Translations under genes and position numbers: made by a program
Notes under the pieces: generated by a model
The model's input: the letters and a program-made list of their open reading frames with translations, nothing else
What the model was told of the DNA's origin: nothing
Databases searched by the model: none
Shown: positions 1 through 8,034 of the stretch, one piece after another
How the letters are laid out: each line of letters begins with the position of its first letter
Numbering within the stretch: the stretch's first letter is position 1
Assembly: GCA_023386155.1 (NCBI GenBank)
Contig: JAEWKH010000059.1
Span: 1 to 34,294, forward strand
DNA: 34,294 nucleotides
Direction: 5' to 3'
Source: Pseudomonadota bacterium
GTDB lineage: Bacteria > Pseudomonadota > Alphaproteobacteria > Rhizobiales > Beijerinckiaceae

Positions 1-1109
1 TAGACGATGACGGACCGGATGGACTTTCCCTCGTGCATGAGGTCGAAGGCGGTGTTGATCTCGTCGAGCGGCATGGTGTGGGTGATCAGGTCGTCGATGT
101 TGATCTTGCCCTCCATGTACCAGTCGACGATCTTCGGCACGTCCGTGCGCCCGCGCGCGCCGCCGAACGCCGTGCCGCGCCACACGCGGCCGGTCACCAG
201 CTGGAACGGCCGCGTGGCGATCTCCCGGCCCGCCTCCGCCACCCCGATGATGATGCTCTCGCCCCAGCCGCGGTGGCAGCATTCCAGCGCCTGGCGCATC
301 ACATTCACGTTGCCGGTCGCGTCGAACGAGAAGTCGGCCCCGCCGCCGGTGAGATCAATGATCGCCTGCACCACCTTGTCGGACCCGACCTCGTTCGGGT
401 TGAGGAAGTCGGTCATGCCGAACTTCTCGGCCATGGCGCGCTTGCCCGGGTTGATGTCGACCCCGATGATCTTGTCCGCCCCGACCATGCGCGCGCCCTG
501 GATCACGTTGAGCCCGATGCCGCCAAGCCCGAACACCACCACATTGGCGCCCGGCCACACCTTGGCCGTGTAGATCACCGCCCCGATGCCGGTGGTGACC
601 CCGCAGCCGATGTAGCAGATCTTGTCGAAGGGCGCGTCCGCGCGCACCTTGGCCAGCGCAATCTCCGGCAGCACGGTGAAGTTGGCGAAGGTCGAGCAGC
701 CCATGTAGTGGAACACGGTCTCGCCGTCGCAGCGGAAGCGGCTCGTGCCGTCGGGCATCACGCCCTGGCCTTGCGTCGCCCGGATCGCGGTGCACAGGTT
801 GGTGCGCCGCGACAGGCAGGATTTGCAGTTGCGGCATTCGGGCGTGTAGAGCTCGATGAAGTGCTAGCCCACTAACAAAATGGTCACGCCCGGGCCGACC
901 TCGCGCACGATGCCGGCGCCCTCATGGCCGAGGATGGCCGGGAACTTGCCCTCGGAATCGAGCCCCGAGAGGGTGTAGGCGTCGGTGTGGCACACGCCCG
1001 TGGCCATCACCTCCACCAGCACCTCGCCGGACTTCGGCCCCTCGAGGCGGATGGTCTCGATGCTGAGCGGCTTGCCTGCCTCCCACGCCACCGCTGCCCG
1101 CGTCTCCAT
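1..1109 (-). pseudogene. frmA: S-(hydroxymethyl)glutathione dehydrogenase (class III alcohol dehydrogenase), interrupted by an in-frame TAG; 3' end at window edge
   Basis: The family oxidises S-(hydroxymethyl)glutathione, formed from formaldehyde and glutathione, with NAD+ in the cytoplasm. Both halves are clearly this enzyme. The N-terminal part has GVCHTD and GHEGAG (catalytic zinc ligands). The downstream part has the four-Cys structural zinc loop (PECRNCKSC...C), the CGVTTGIGA segment, the Rossmann motif GLGGIG and the C-terminal SIRSVIV just before the window edge. ATG at 1109 is preceded by AAGGGG on the minus strand. The reading frame is open from 1109 to the edge except for TAG at 866-864, where the family has Asp in the G-D-H segment. 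The residues just before it (ILLV) are also unlike the family. This is a nonsense mutation, a local rearrangement or an assembly error. The enzyme would normally handle formaldehyde released by the XoxF encoded nearby. Confidence 0.85.
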
Positions 1110-1232
1110 GGCGATCCCCTTTCCGTAACCGTGCTCGGAATGCTCGAGCGGGACCGCCTGAATGTAGCAAAAATCAGCCCACCTCACTACAGGGATGATA
1201 GGGCGGAGCGCTACGTCGGAAGGGTCAGCGGT

Positions 1233-1595
1233 TCAGGGGAAGCATTCCACGTCGGCCTCCGCCTGCGCGCGGCGGAGTTCGGCGACAAGGTCTCGCATCA
1301 GGGGATTGTTGCGGAACAGTTCCGCGCTCTCTCCGGTCCGCTGGCCAACGCTGAGAGCGGTTTCGGCCTGAACGTAGCGTTCATATGGCAGGATCGACGC
1401 GATCACGTCGATGGAGCACGAGCACCGCTCCAGGGCCAGGCGCGTTTCTCCATTGGCCGCCATGCAGGCGAAAACATAATCGGCACGGGCTGTCGTCGGG
1501 TAGTCGTTGCTTTCCTCATCCTGCGCAATGGCCGGACAGGTCATCACAAGTCCCAGGATGAGACAGCCTCCCGAGGCAATAGTCGCCCAAGACAT
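1233..1595 (-). CDS. small exported protein of unknown function
   Basis: 120 residues. An N-terminal signal peptide (hydrophobic stretch ILGLVMTCPAIAQ, cleavage likely after AQ) predicts a periplasmic protein. The mature part has the cysteine pattern C-x13-CSC and a terminal C-F-P, so one or two disulfides are possible, and it is largely helical with a conserved-looking segment ERCSCSIDVIASILPYERY. ATG at 1595 follows GGGGAAG at good spacing. It lies between the formaldehyde dehydrogenase and a second small exported protein, on the same strand, within the methanol oxidation locus. I believe similar proteins occur beside xoxF clusters in other methylotrophs, but I cannot name a family. A role in periplasmic methanol oxidation is inference from position only. 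Confidence 0.75.
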   Translation of the reverse strand: MSWATIASGGCLILGLVMTCPAIAQDEESNDYPTTARADYVFACMAANGETRLALERCSCSIDVIASILPYERYVQAETALSVGQRTGESAELFRNNPLMRDLVAELRRAQAEADVECFP

Positions 1596-1717
1596 GCTCG
1601 CTTCCCCGCAGGATCCAAGCGCAGCATATCAAATATCCCGCTCCATGCGAATGCGGGACTGATGGCCGATCGTGGCGGTTTCCATAAATCGGACCGTCGA
1701 AGCGCATGAGAGCCGCT

Positions 1718-1927
1718 TCAGATCGTGCGGTCTTCCTGCAGGCCCGGGGGCATGCATTTCCAGCTGGCGATCCGCCACCCGGGATGGGTATTCGTCCACT
1801 CCGCCATCTTGGACTGTGCCCCCACCATGCACCCAAAATCGCTGACGGTCTCGAAGGCGAAGCTCAACCGTTCCTCCCTGCAGCTATCGGGAGAAGAGAT
1901 CATGCATACAAGGAAAATCAACGTCAT
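1718..1927 (-). CDS. small exported protein (about 69 residues), conserved-hypothetical type
   Basis: ATG at 1927 has AGGAG six bases upstream, which decides it over a TTG two codons earlier. The protein begins with a short hydrophobic leader (TLIFLVCMI) and continues with four further cysteines in a compact domain, including HPGWRIASWKC. Small proteins with a CM-x(n)-HP-W-R-x-W-x-C pattern are widespread hypotheticals in Rhizobiales; the function is unknown to me. The leader makes membrane or periplasmic location likely. The gene sits alone between the ABC ATPase gene and the 120-residue exported protein, all on the minus strand. Confidence 0.65.
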   Translation of the reverse strand: MTLIFLVCMISSPDSCREERLSFAFETVSDFGCMVGAQSKMAEWTNTHPGWRIASWKCMPPGLQEDRTI

Positions 1928-2102
1928 GGCCAACTCCTGATCTATCCGGCGGCCGGCACCCGACGACCGCTGCCGTCGGAGCTCAGTCTCTCTGACCTGC
2001 TCTTCCCTCTCAGCTCAGAAGCCTCAACACCCTCGACCAGTAATAGTTCAGAGCTGCCAGACGGCTTGCGGACGGGGCCAGACGTCATGAAGCCAAACCA
2101 TA

Positions 2103-2825
2103 TCACTGAGCCTGCGCCAGATAGCGGCCTCGAAATGCTTCGACGGCCTCCTTGTCCCGGCGCTCGCCATGGCTCAGGCCGACGCGGATGTCCTTGACGA
2201 TCTGAACGGGAGAGCCCGAAAGGACGATGATGCGGTTCGCCATTCGAATGGCGTCCCGGCTGTCGTGCGTGACGAAGAGGACGGTGGCGGGCCTCTGCGC
2301 CAGCATCCCGCTCAGGAGTTCGCGCAACCGATCGGCAGTCGCCTCATCCAGCGAGACGAAGGGCTCGTCCATCAGAAGAATGTCGGGATCGATGGCGAAG
2401 GCCCGGGCGAGCGCGACGCGACGCTGCATGCCGAGGGAAAGACGCTCCGGATAGACATCGAGGGTATCGGACATGCCCATGCCGGCGAGAAGATCGATCG
2501 CCGTTCTCCGCGCGTCCTCCGTTCGCGGCAGAGGCAGCAGGATATTCTCAAGCACCGTCCGCCACGGCAGCAGGCGCGGCGTCTGAAAGACGTAACCGAT
2601 GCGCGGTTCCTGCACGCCGTGAAATGCGATCCGGCCGGCATAATCCGGATCAAGCCCCGATATCGTGTTCAGCAAGGTCGTCTTCCCGATGCCGGACGGG
2701 CCGAGCAGGCAGACGAACGTGCCCGGGTCGACCACGAGGCGAAACTCCCTGAAGAGCCGGCGCATCGGTGCGCTGCCCGAGGCGGGATAGCTTTTGTCGA
2801 AAATCTCGATATCGAGCCCGCTCAT
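2103..2825 (-). CDS. ABC transporter ATP-binding protein, NitT/TauT (nitrate/sulfonate/taurine-like) family
   Basis: 240 residues, normal for the SsuB/TauB/NrtD family. It shows Walker A GPSGIGKTT (about residues 42-50), a Q-loop (YVFQTPRLLPWRT), a signature LSLGMQRRVALARA, Walker B ILLMDEPFVSLD and the H-loop FVTHD. The signature departs from the canonical LSGGQ (LSLGM). ATG at 2825 overlaps the permease stop by four bases (ATGA); an ATG nine bases upstream (2834) is an alternative. It energises import by the two preceding genes. The substrate cannot be read from sequence; in this neighbourhood a methanol-pathway ligand (cofactor, metal chelate, sulfonate) is possible but is inference. Confidence 0.9.
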   Translation of the reverse strand: MSGLDIEIFDKSYPASGSAPMRRLFREFRLVVDPGTFVCLLGPSGIGKTTLLNTISGLDPDYAGRIAFHGVQEPRIGYVFQTPRLLPWRTVLENILLPLPRTEDARRTAIDLLAGMGMSDTLDVYPERLSLGMQRRVALARAFAIDPDILLMDEPFVSLDEATADRLRELLSGMLAQRPATVLFVTHDSRDAIRMANRIIVLSGSPVQIVKDIRVGLSHGERRDKEAVEAFRGRYLAQAQ

Positions 2826-3586
2826 CGTCGCCATCGGTTGAGCCTGCGCTCCCATGGCTGGAGGATGAGAAATTCGATCATCTGGATGACGGCGACGAAA
2901 GCGAGGGCGTAGGCCAGGATCGTGGAGACATCGAACACCTGGAAAGCCGCGCTGATGACGAAGCCTACCCCGCTGCTCCGGCCGAGGAGCTCGACCACGA
3001 GAACGATCTTCCACACGAGCGCGAGCCCTGACCGGATGGCTCCCATGAAGTATGGAGCCAATTGCGGCAGGATCACGTGTCGCAGGGTTCGCCACCGGCC
3101 GAACCTGTAGACCGAAGCCATTTCGAGAAGATCGCGGTCCAGTGCACGCCCTCCCTCCCGGAGGGTCACCGCCACGTTGGGAATCTTGTTGATCGCAACG
3201 GCCGTGATGGCGGCCGCCTCGTTGAGCCCGAGCCAGATGTAACAGAGGACGATGACGACGAGGGCCGGGAGATTCAGGAAAAGGATCAGCCAGGGATCGA
3301 AAAGACGGTCCAGGAGCCGGATGCGGCCGAGTGCGATGCCGATGGCCGTCCCGATGACCATCGCCAGGACGAAGCTCGCGAGAACGCGCGCCAGGGTGAT
3401 CCCGATATTGGCGAAGAGGGCTCCGTCGAGGCCAGCCTCGATCAGCGTTTCGCCAACCTGCCCAGGGCCCGGGAACAGGCGTGGATCTGAGAAGGACGCC
3501 ACCACCTGCCAGGCGACGCCCAAAGCGATGATCGACAGCGCTGACCATGCGAGTTGCGTTGCGCTCCTGGGCAGGCGCTTTCTCAT
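2822..3586 (-). CDS. ABC transporter permease, NitT/TauT family
   Basis: 254 residues with about six hydrophobic segments, first at roughly residues 12-32, and the BPD_transp_1 EAA loop near the C-terminal half (ASVYRFGRWRTLRHVILP). This is the usual layout of SsuC/TauC-like permeases. ATG at 3586 lies one base after the stop of the substrate-binding protein gene, so the genes are translationally coupled; a longer upstream extension of the frame would run into that gene and is rejected. The 3' end overlaps the ATPase gene by four bases. Together with its neighbours it forms a complete binding-protein-dependent importer of the inner membrane. Confidence 0.92.
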   Translation of the reverse strand: MRKRLPRSATQLAWSALSIIALGVAWQVVASFSDPRLFPGPGQVGETLIEAGLDGALFANIGITLARVLASFVLAMVIGTAIGIALGRIRLLDRLFDPWLILFLNLPALVVIVLCYIWLGLNEAAAITAVAINKIPNVAVTLREGGRALDRDLLEMASVYRFGRWRTLRHVILPQLAPYFMGAIRSGLALVWKIVLVVELLGRSSGVGFVISAAFQVFDVSTILAYALAFVAVIQMIEFLILQPWERRLNRWRR

Positions 3587-3587
3587 C

Positions 3588-4577
3588 TCATGCCTTCGGC
3601 GCCCAGAACAGGGAGGGATCGAAACGGGTTTTGGGGCCGACCAGCTCCGCCCCTCCGAGCTCGCTGAGAATGGCAAAGAGCCGCTCCGCCGCCCGCGTCT
3701 CGGCTTCGCTCCACGGCGTTGGAATTCCCGCCCTGAAGTAATCCTTCAGCCGCCCGAACTCGGCATCCGACTCGGCGCCCATCGCAGGCCTGAGACGCTC
3801 CCATGCGGCATCCTCAGACTTGAGGATCTGGTTTGCGCCGCTCACAGCGCGGAAGAAACCCGCCACCTGGTCCGGCTTGGCGCGCAGAAGCTCTTCGCGC
3901 CACACGAACCCGACGAGCGGAGGCGGGGGCGCCACGCCGAGGCTGGCCATGACATCGACCATATCGATCAGGGGCTGATATCCGGCGGCATCGAGGCGGG
4001 CTGCGAAGTTCCAGAACGTCAGGACGCCATCCAGGCGGCCGAGCCTCAGTTGCTCGGACAGCAGCGGCGGAGCGCCATAGATCGGCTCGACGATGTCCAC
4101 GAGATCGGCCCGGAGCGTGTTCCGGGAGAAAGCGCGCAGGAGCAGCCAGCTCTTGTCGAGAGCGCTGCCGGCAACTCCAAGCCGCTTCCCCTTCAAATCT
4201 GCAAGTGTCCTGAAACCCCGATCCCCTGGCACCATCAGCGCCCCCAGGGCGTTCGAATAGGGGCAGAACCGAAGCTCATCGCCCTGCGCCCGCTGTCGCA
4301 TGGCCCAGAGCCAGTCGCTGACGATCAGGTCCACGGCACCGGCCTGCAGAGCGACGGTCAAAGCCTGGTTGGAGGCAAGCTCCAGCCGCTCGAACGTCAC
4401 GCCCTCCCTGATGTCGGCCTTCTCTCCGGCAATGGTATCGAGAAGCCAATTGACAGTCCCGAATTTGAGCGACCCGACCTTGAGCGGCTCGGCGGTCTGG
4501 GCGATCCCCTTCGATGCCAGAGGCATGACGGCCAGGGCGGCAAAACTACCAAGGAGTGTACGCCGAGTTCGATCCAT
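3588..4577 (-). CDS. ABC transporter substrate-binding protein, NitT/TauT (NMT1/THI5-like) family
   Basis: 329 residues. The N-terminus has a twin-arginine-like leader (TRRTLLGSFAALAV) and probable cleavage near SKGIAQ. The body has the NMT1/SsuA-like pattern: a hydrophobic core with LKVGSLKFGTVNWLLD, then DLIVSDW, LADLKGKRLGV and a C-terminal domain with PDQVAGFFRAV. ATG at 4577 has a near-perfect ribosome binding site (AAGGAGG) at good spacing. It is the first gene of the three-gene importer operon and is divergent from the ABC-2 transporter genes across a shared intergenic region. It would deliver the unknown ligand to the permease in the periplasm. Ligand identity cannot be inferred from the visible motifs. 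Confidence 0.9.
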   Translation of the reverse strand: MDRTRRTLLGSFAALAVMPLASKGIAQTAEPLKVGSLKFGTVNWLLDTIAGEKADIREGVTFERLELASNQALTVALQAGAVDLIVSDWLWAMRQRAQGDELRFCPYSNALGALMVPGDRGFRTLADLKGKRLGVAGSALDKSWLLLRAFSRNTLRADLVDIVEPIYGAPPLLSEQLRLGRLDGVLTFWNFAARLDAAGYQPLIDMVDVMASLGVAPPPPLVGFVWREELLRAKPDQVAGFFRAVSGANQILKSEDAAWERLRPAMGAESDAEFGRLKDYFRAGIPTPWSEAETRAAERLFAILSELGGAELVGPKTRFDPSLFWAPKA

Positions 4578-4946
4578 CGGAACCTCCTTGCCTCGACCGG
4601 CGGTTCACCGGCCAGGCCGAACGAGTCTTGAAGGGCCATCGTCCATGCCGCGGTCCAGAACGGCCCCGGCTGCATGCATCGCCCCGAGCAACGTGCGGCA
4701 AGTTCCCAATCCTCAGGTCGGAAGATTACGACGAGCCGTGAACCATCTCAAGGCCAACCCGTGCAACCGCCTCCGAGCATGCGGTGATTCATGCCTGATG
4801 ATCGGGCTGTTGCAAGCCGCCGATCTGTCCTTGTGCGGCTCATCGCCTATTTGACGTCATGAAGCGGAGAATGCTGAAATCGTCCCCGGCCGGTGGGAAC
4901 CATGGAAAATCATGTGGCGGCTTTGCAAGGACCAGGGTCGGGGTTG
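4578..4946. other. divergent intergenic region between the two ABC transporter operons
   Basis: About 370 bases with no convincing gene on either strand. It must hold the promoters of the NitT/TauT-type operon (leftward) and the ABC-2-type operon (rightward). A possible rightward promoter is listed separately. The 3' part could code for up to 18 extra N-terminal residues of the ABC-2 ATPase if translation starts at GTG 4893 or ATG 4902. Confidence 0.6.
4851..4880 (+). promoter_or_regulatory. possible sigma-70-like promoter for the ABC-2 transporter operon
   Basis: TTGACG at 4851-4856 resembles a -35 box and TGAAAT at 4875-4880 a -10 box, 18 bases apart. Transcription would start near 4887, leaving a short leader before ATG 4902 or a 60-base leader before ATG 4947. 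Boxes were found by eye only. Confidence 0.3.
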
Positions 4947-5711
4947 ATGGCGCAGCCTGCCCTCCGCATTGAGGGGTTGAGCCACTCCTTCGGCCCGCGC
5001 AAGGCACTCGACCGGGCAAGCTTGACAGTACCTGCGGGCTCGTTCACCGCGCTGCTGGGTTTGAACGGCGCGGGCAAGACAACCCTCTTCTCCCTGGTGA
5101 CCCGACTCTACGACAGCACCTCCGGCACGATCCAGGTCTTCGGCTTCGATGTTCGGCGGGAAGCCCCTGAGGCCCTGTCCCGGCTCGGCATCGTCTTTCA
5201 GGCGCGCACGCTCGACCTCGATCTTTCCGTGCGCCAGAGCCTGCTCTACCACGCTGCCCTGCACGGGATCGGCCGAAGGCGGGCCCAGGCGCGGGTTACC
5301 CATGTGCTTGAGAAGTTCGAACTTGTCGACCGGCTTCACGACAAGGTGCGCAACCTTTCCGGCGGGCAGATGCGCCGGCTGGAAATCGCCCGCGCACTGA
5401 TCCACGATCCCGCGCTCCTTCTGCTCGATGAGCCGACAGTCGGCCTCGACGTGGAGGCGCGTCAGGGACTGATCAGGGAAGTGCGCCGCCTCGTTGCCGA
5501 GGAGGGCAACGGGATCCTGTGGGCGACCCATCTGCTCGATGAGATTCAGGCGACAGATCGCCTCGTCGTGCTTCACAGGGGACGCATCCTCGCGCAGGGA
5601 TCCGTTCCGGAGGTGCTGGCCCAGGCGGAAGCCCATGACGTACAAACCGCCTTTCTGAAGCTGATCGATGCGTTCGAAGAGGCTGCTGCCGGGCAGGAGG
5701 CTGCTGAATGA
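4947..5711 (+). CDS. ABC-2-type transporter ATP-binding protein associated with PQQ-dependent alcohol oxidation (Ped/Lut-like)
   Basis: 254 residues from ATG 4947. Walker A GLNGAGKTT (about 38-46), signature LSGGQMRRLEIARAL, Walker B LLLLDEPTVGLD and H-loop ATHLLDEI are all intact. The sequence fits the ATPase subfamily found beside PQQ alcohol dehydrogenases (Ped cluster of Pseudomonas; resembles the lut cluster ATPase of Methylobacterium extorquens). ATG 4947 puts the start just before the first strand of the domain (LRIEGLSHSFG); ATG 4902 or GTG 4893 would add 15-18 residues and cannot be excluded. The stop overlaps the permease start by four bases. The ABC-2 class is usually exporter-like, yet lut homologues are implicated in lanthanide handling, so transport direction and substrate remain open. 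Confidence 0.88.
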   Translation: MAQPALRIEGLSHSFGPRKALDRASLTVPAGSFTALLGLNGAGKTTLFSLVTRLYDSTSGTIQVFGFDVRREAPEALSRLGIVFQARTLDLDLSVRQSLLYHAALHGIGRRRAQARVTHVLEKFELVDRLHDKVRNLSGGQMRRLEIARALIHDPALLLLDEPTVGLDVEARQGLIREVRRLVAEEGNGILWATHLLDEIQATDRLVVLHRGRILAQGSVPEVLAQAEAHDVQTAFLKLIDAFEEAAAGQEAAE

Positions 5712-6550
5712 GTGCCCGGAAGCGAACGAACGCCCTTTCACTGCGCGGCTATGGGGTCTGCTTTGCCGGCATCGTCTGGCGCGAAGCGCTACGGTTCGTC
5801 AGCCAGAGAGGGAGGTTCCTGTCGGCGCTCGTCAGGCCGCTCGTCTGGCTGTTCATCTTCGCGGCCGGGCTCAGGTCCGTCCTCGGCGTCTCTATCATCC
5901 CGCCTTACGAGACCTACGTGCTTTACGAGGTCTATATAACCCCCGGCCTCGTCGCCATGATCCAGCTCTTCAATGGGCTGCAATCGTCGCTCTCGATGGT
6001 CTATGACCGCGAGGTCGGCGCCATGCGGATCCTGCTGGTGAGCCCTTATCCCCGTTGGTTCCTGCTCCTCGCGAAACTCATCGCAGGCGTCTTCGTCTCC
6101 ATCCTGCAGGTCTATGCCTTCCTCCTGGTCGCGTATTTCTGGGAGATCGAGCCTCCCCTGATGGGCTATCTCACTCTCCTGCCGGTTCTCGTGATGACCG
6201 GTCTGATGATGGGGGCGATGGGGCTCCTTCTATCCTCCCTGTTCCGGCAGCTCGAGAACTTCGCCAGCGTCATGAACTTCGTGATATTTCCCATGTTCTT
6301 CGCGTCATCGGCTCTCTATCCGCTTTGGCGCATCCAGGAAGCGAGCCCCACTCTCTATGAAATATGTCGCCTCAATCCCTTCACCCACGCCGTAGAGGCC
6401 ATCCGTTTTGCCCTCTACGCAAAATTCGACGGGGCCTCTCTCGCGATCGTCGCGGGCGCAACGGCGGCTTTTCTCACTTTGTCGCTATTTGCGTATAATC
6501 CTTCCAAGGGCCTCATCGCCCGGCGCGGCGGGCCGGCGATGGCTGATTGA
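5708..6550 (+). CDS. ABC-2-type transporter permease associated with PQQ-dependent alcohol oxidation
   Basis: 280 residues with about six hydrophobic segments in ABC-2 arrangement: an amphipathic N-terminus and LVRPLVWLFIFAAGL, a cytoplasmic loop YDREVGAMRILLVSPYPRW, further segments, and the typical C-terminal LNPFTHAVEAIRFALY. This matches the alcohol ABC transporter permease family (PedC-like). ATG at 5708 overlaps the ATPase stop (ATGA). The gene lies 17 bases ahead of an exported protein gene on the same strand, so the three probably form one operon. It would form the inner-membrane channel with the ATPase. Homologues cluster with xoxF and other PQQ dehydrogenases, consistent with moving a cofactor, metal or toxic intermediate; which one is unknown here. 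Confidence 0.9.
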   Translation: MSARKRTNALSLRGYGVCFAGIVWREALRFVSQRGRFLSALVRPLVWLFIFAAGLRSVLGVSIIPPYETYVLYEVYITPGLVAMIQLFNGLQSSLSMVYDREVGAMRILLVSPYPRWFLLLAKLIAGVFVSILQVYAFLLVAYFWEIEPPLMGYLTLLPVLVMTGLMMGAMGLLLSSLFRQLENFASVMNFVIFPMFFASSALYPLWRIQEASPTLYEICRLNPFTHAVEAIRFALYAKFDGASLAIVAGATAAFLTLSLFAYNPSKGLIARRGGPAMAD

Positions 6551-6567
6551 GAATGCCGGAGGAACTC

Positions 6568-7167
6568 ATGCCCCTACGCTGGCGCAGCATATTTGGCCTG
6601 GCCTTCGTTGGAGTGCTGTCAACGCACGCAGCGCTCGCCGCCGAAGCGGACTGGCCCTGCATCCAGCGCCGGGTCGCGGAGCTGAGCGTGACCCAGATGT
6701 GGGCTGGACCGCCGATCGAACCGGCAGCGAACCGGTGGCGCGATGATCCGGAAATCGCGTCACTTGTCCGGACCTTGGCCTCCCGCCGGACAGACCTCGA
6801 CAAGGCGAGCGCAGCGATTGAGAATCTCGGCAAGACAGCAGGGCCGGAGAAGGACGAGAAGCTGACATTGCTCTTTGCAGGACTCTTCGAACTCATCAAT
6901 GCGGAGAGACGTCGCCTTATCGGCGGCATCGAGCGATATGCAAGGAAGCAGAGGGAGCTTGCCCGCGAAATAAGCGAAACGAGCAGCTCTCTCAGGCAGG
7001 ATTCCAGGCCCGCCGCGGAGCGGACCGCCCTCGAGCAGAGGCTGTATTGGGCGACCCGCATCTATGATGAACGGAACCGGGCGCTGACATATGTCTGCGA
7101 AAGCCCGATTCTATTGGAGCAACGGGCTTATGCGCTCGCCCAGGAGATCTCGCGCCATCTCAAGTGA
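6568..7167 (+). CDS. exported protein of unknown function linked to the ABC-2 transporter
   Basis: 199 residues. ATG at 6568 is preceded by GGAGGA four bases upstream, which favours it over ATG 6553 and a TTG overlapping the permease stop. A signal peptide (FGLAFVGVLSTHAALAA) is followed by WPCIQRRV and a helical, charge-rich body with likely coiled coil over about residues 70-160, and a second Cys (YVCESP) near the C-terminus that may pair with the first. Proteins beginning W-P-C-x-Q-R-x-V after the signal occur in xoxF/lut-type loci of methylotrophs as I recall, without assigned function. Position suggests a periplasmic partner of the ABC-2 pair. It converges on xoxJ with only 15 bases between. 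Confidence 0.78.
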   Translation: MPLRWRSIFGLAFVGVLSTHAALAAEADWPCIQRRVAELSVTQMWAGPPIEPAANRWRDDPEIASLVRTLASRRTDLDKASAAIENLGKTAGPEKDEKLTLLFAGLFELINAERRRLIGGIERYARKQRELAREISETSSSLRQDSRPAAERTALEQRLYWATRIYDERNRALTYVCESPILLEQRAYALAQEISRHLK

Positions 7168-7182
7168 ACTCGGCTCGCATGA

Positions 7183-8034
7183 TCATGGGCCGGTGACGGG
7201 CCGGTCCTGTTCATCGATCAGAGGAACTCCATATTGCAGGAGAATGGATTGAATCTCAGCCTTATGGGATTCGAGAAAATCGTTGAGCCGGTGCTTCCAT
7301 TCGGTCTCCCCGTGACGCAATCCAAGCGTAATGCGATAGGTCATCGGAACTGTCTTGATCTCGTGGAGCAGCGGTACGATCGCAAGCGGCGCGGCAGCCT
7401 TCCGCACGTAGTATCCCGCAATCGGGCCCCACAGGATTCCGGCATCCACGTCACCCGCCGCGATGTCCCGAAGCATTTCCTCGGCGGGCGACTCGTAGCG
7501 GCGGTCGACCATGAGGGCATAAGGCCTTGCATGCGCCATCAGCCCGTTCGTTGCCATGATCGTGGCCGGCGGAGCCCCCGCGATGATGCCGAGACGCTTG
7601 CCCTTGAGGCGGGCATCGTCGAGCGAATCGATGCCGTCGAGGCCACGATCCTTCGGGTAGACCAAGACCCACGCCGACCTGTAGTAAGGGTTGGTATTCT
7701 GGATCACTTCGCTTGCCGCGACGTAGCCCATCACGACATCGCACCGGTTGGCGCCCAATGTGTTGCGAACGAACCCCGTCGCCTGGGGGAACCAGGTATA
7801 TTCCAGCGGCAGCTTGAGATCGGCCGCAAGAAGCTCGGCGAGCTTGTTTTCGAACCCCTCGCCAGCCACGTTCGAGAACGGCATGTTCGCAGGATCCGCG
7901 CACACGCGCAAAGCCGTTCTCGACACCAAATCCGCCGGTTGCGCGGCGACCAAGCTCGGCGATATGACGAGAGAAGCCAGTAAGACAGCTGCTGCTGCGG
8001 CCAGATCAGCTGCGCCCGAGGCATGAATCTTCAT
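7183..8034 (-). CDS. xoxJ: XoxJ/MoxJ-like periplasmic protein (quinoprotein dehydrogenase-associated solute-binding fold)
   Basis: 283 residues with a signal peptide (VLLASLVISPSLVAAQ). The mature start LRVCADPANMPFSN and the segment GEGFENKLAELLA are hallmarks of the MoxJ/XoxJ branch of the periplasmic solute-binding superfamily, as are the later VWVLVYPKD-like and GILWGPIAGYY segments. These proteins have a binding-protein fold but no dedicated permease and are thought to help mature or activate the partner PQQ dehydrogenase. ATG at 8034 gives a 29-base overlap with xoxG; the open frame continues to 8103, but the signal peptide is best placed from 8034. It is last in the xoxF-xoxG-xoxJ order. 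A paralogue accompanies the second PQQ dehydrogenase at 26400-27224. Confidence 0.9.
   Translation of the reverse strand: MKIHASGAADLAAAAAVLLASLVISPSLVAAQPADLVSRTALRVCADPANMPFSNVAGEGFENKLAELLAADLKLPLEYTWFPQATGFVRNTLGANRCDVVMGYVAASEVIQNTNPYYRSAWVLVYPKDRGLDGIDSLDDARLKGKRLGIIAGAPPATIMATNGLMAHARPYALMVDRRYESPAEEMLRDIAAGDVDAGILWGPIAGYYVRKAAAPLAIVPLLHEIKTVPMTYRITLGLRHGETEWKHRLNDFLESHKAEIQSILLQYGVPLIDEQDRPVTGP

Noticed and set aside
33..875. Long plus-strand open frame (280 residues) opposite the formaldehyde dehydrogenase
   Set aside because: It is His/Arg/Asp/Ala-rich, typical of the antisense of a high-GC gene, while the minus strand encodes a clearly recognised enzyme.
3252..4631. Plus-strand open frame of 459 residues
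   Set aside because: Lies across the antisense of the permease and substrate-binding protein genes, whose translations are well conserved families.
4857..5741. Minus-strand open frame of 294 residues
   Set aside because: Antisense of the ABC-2 ATPase, whose Walker A, signature and Walker B motifs are intact on the plus strand.
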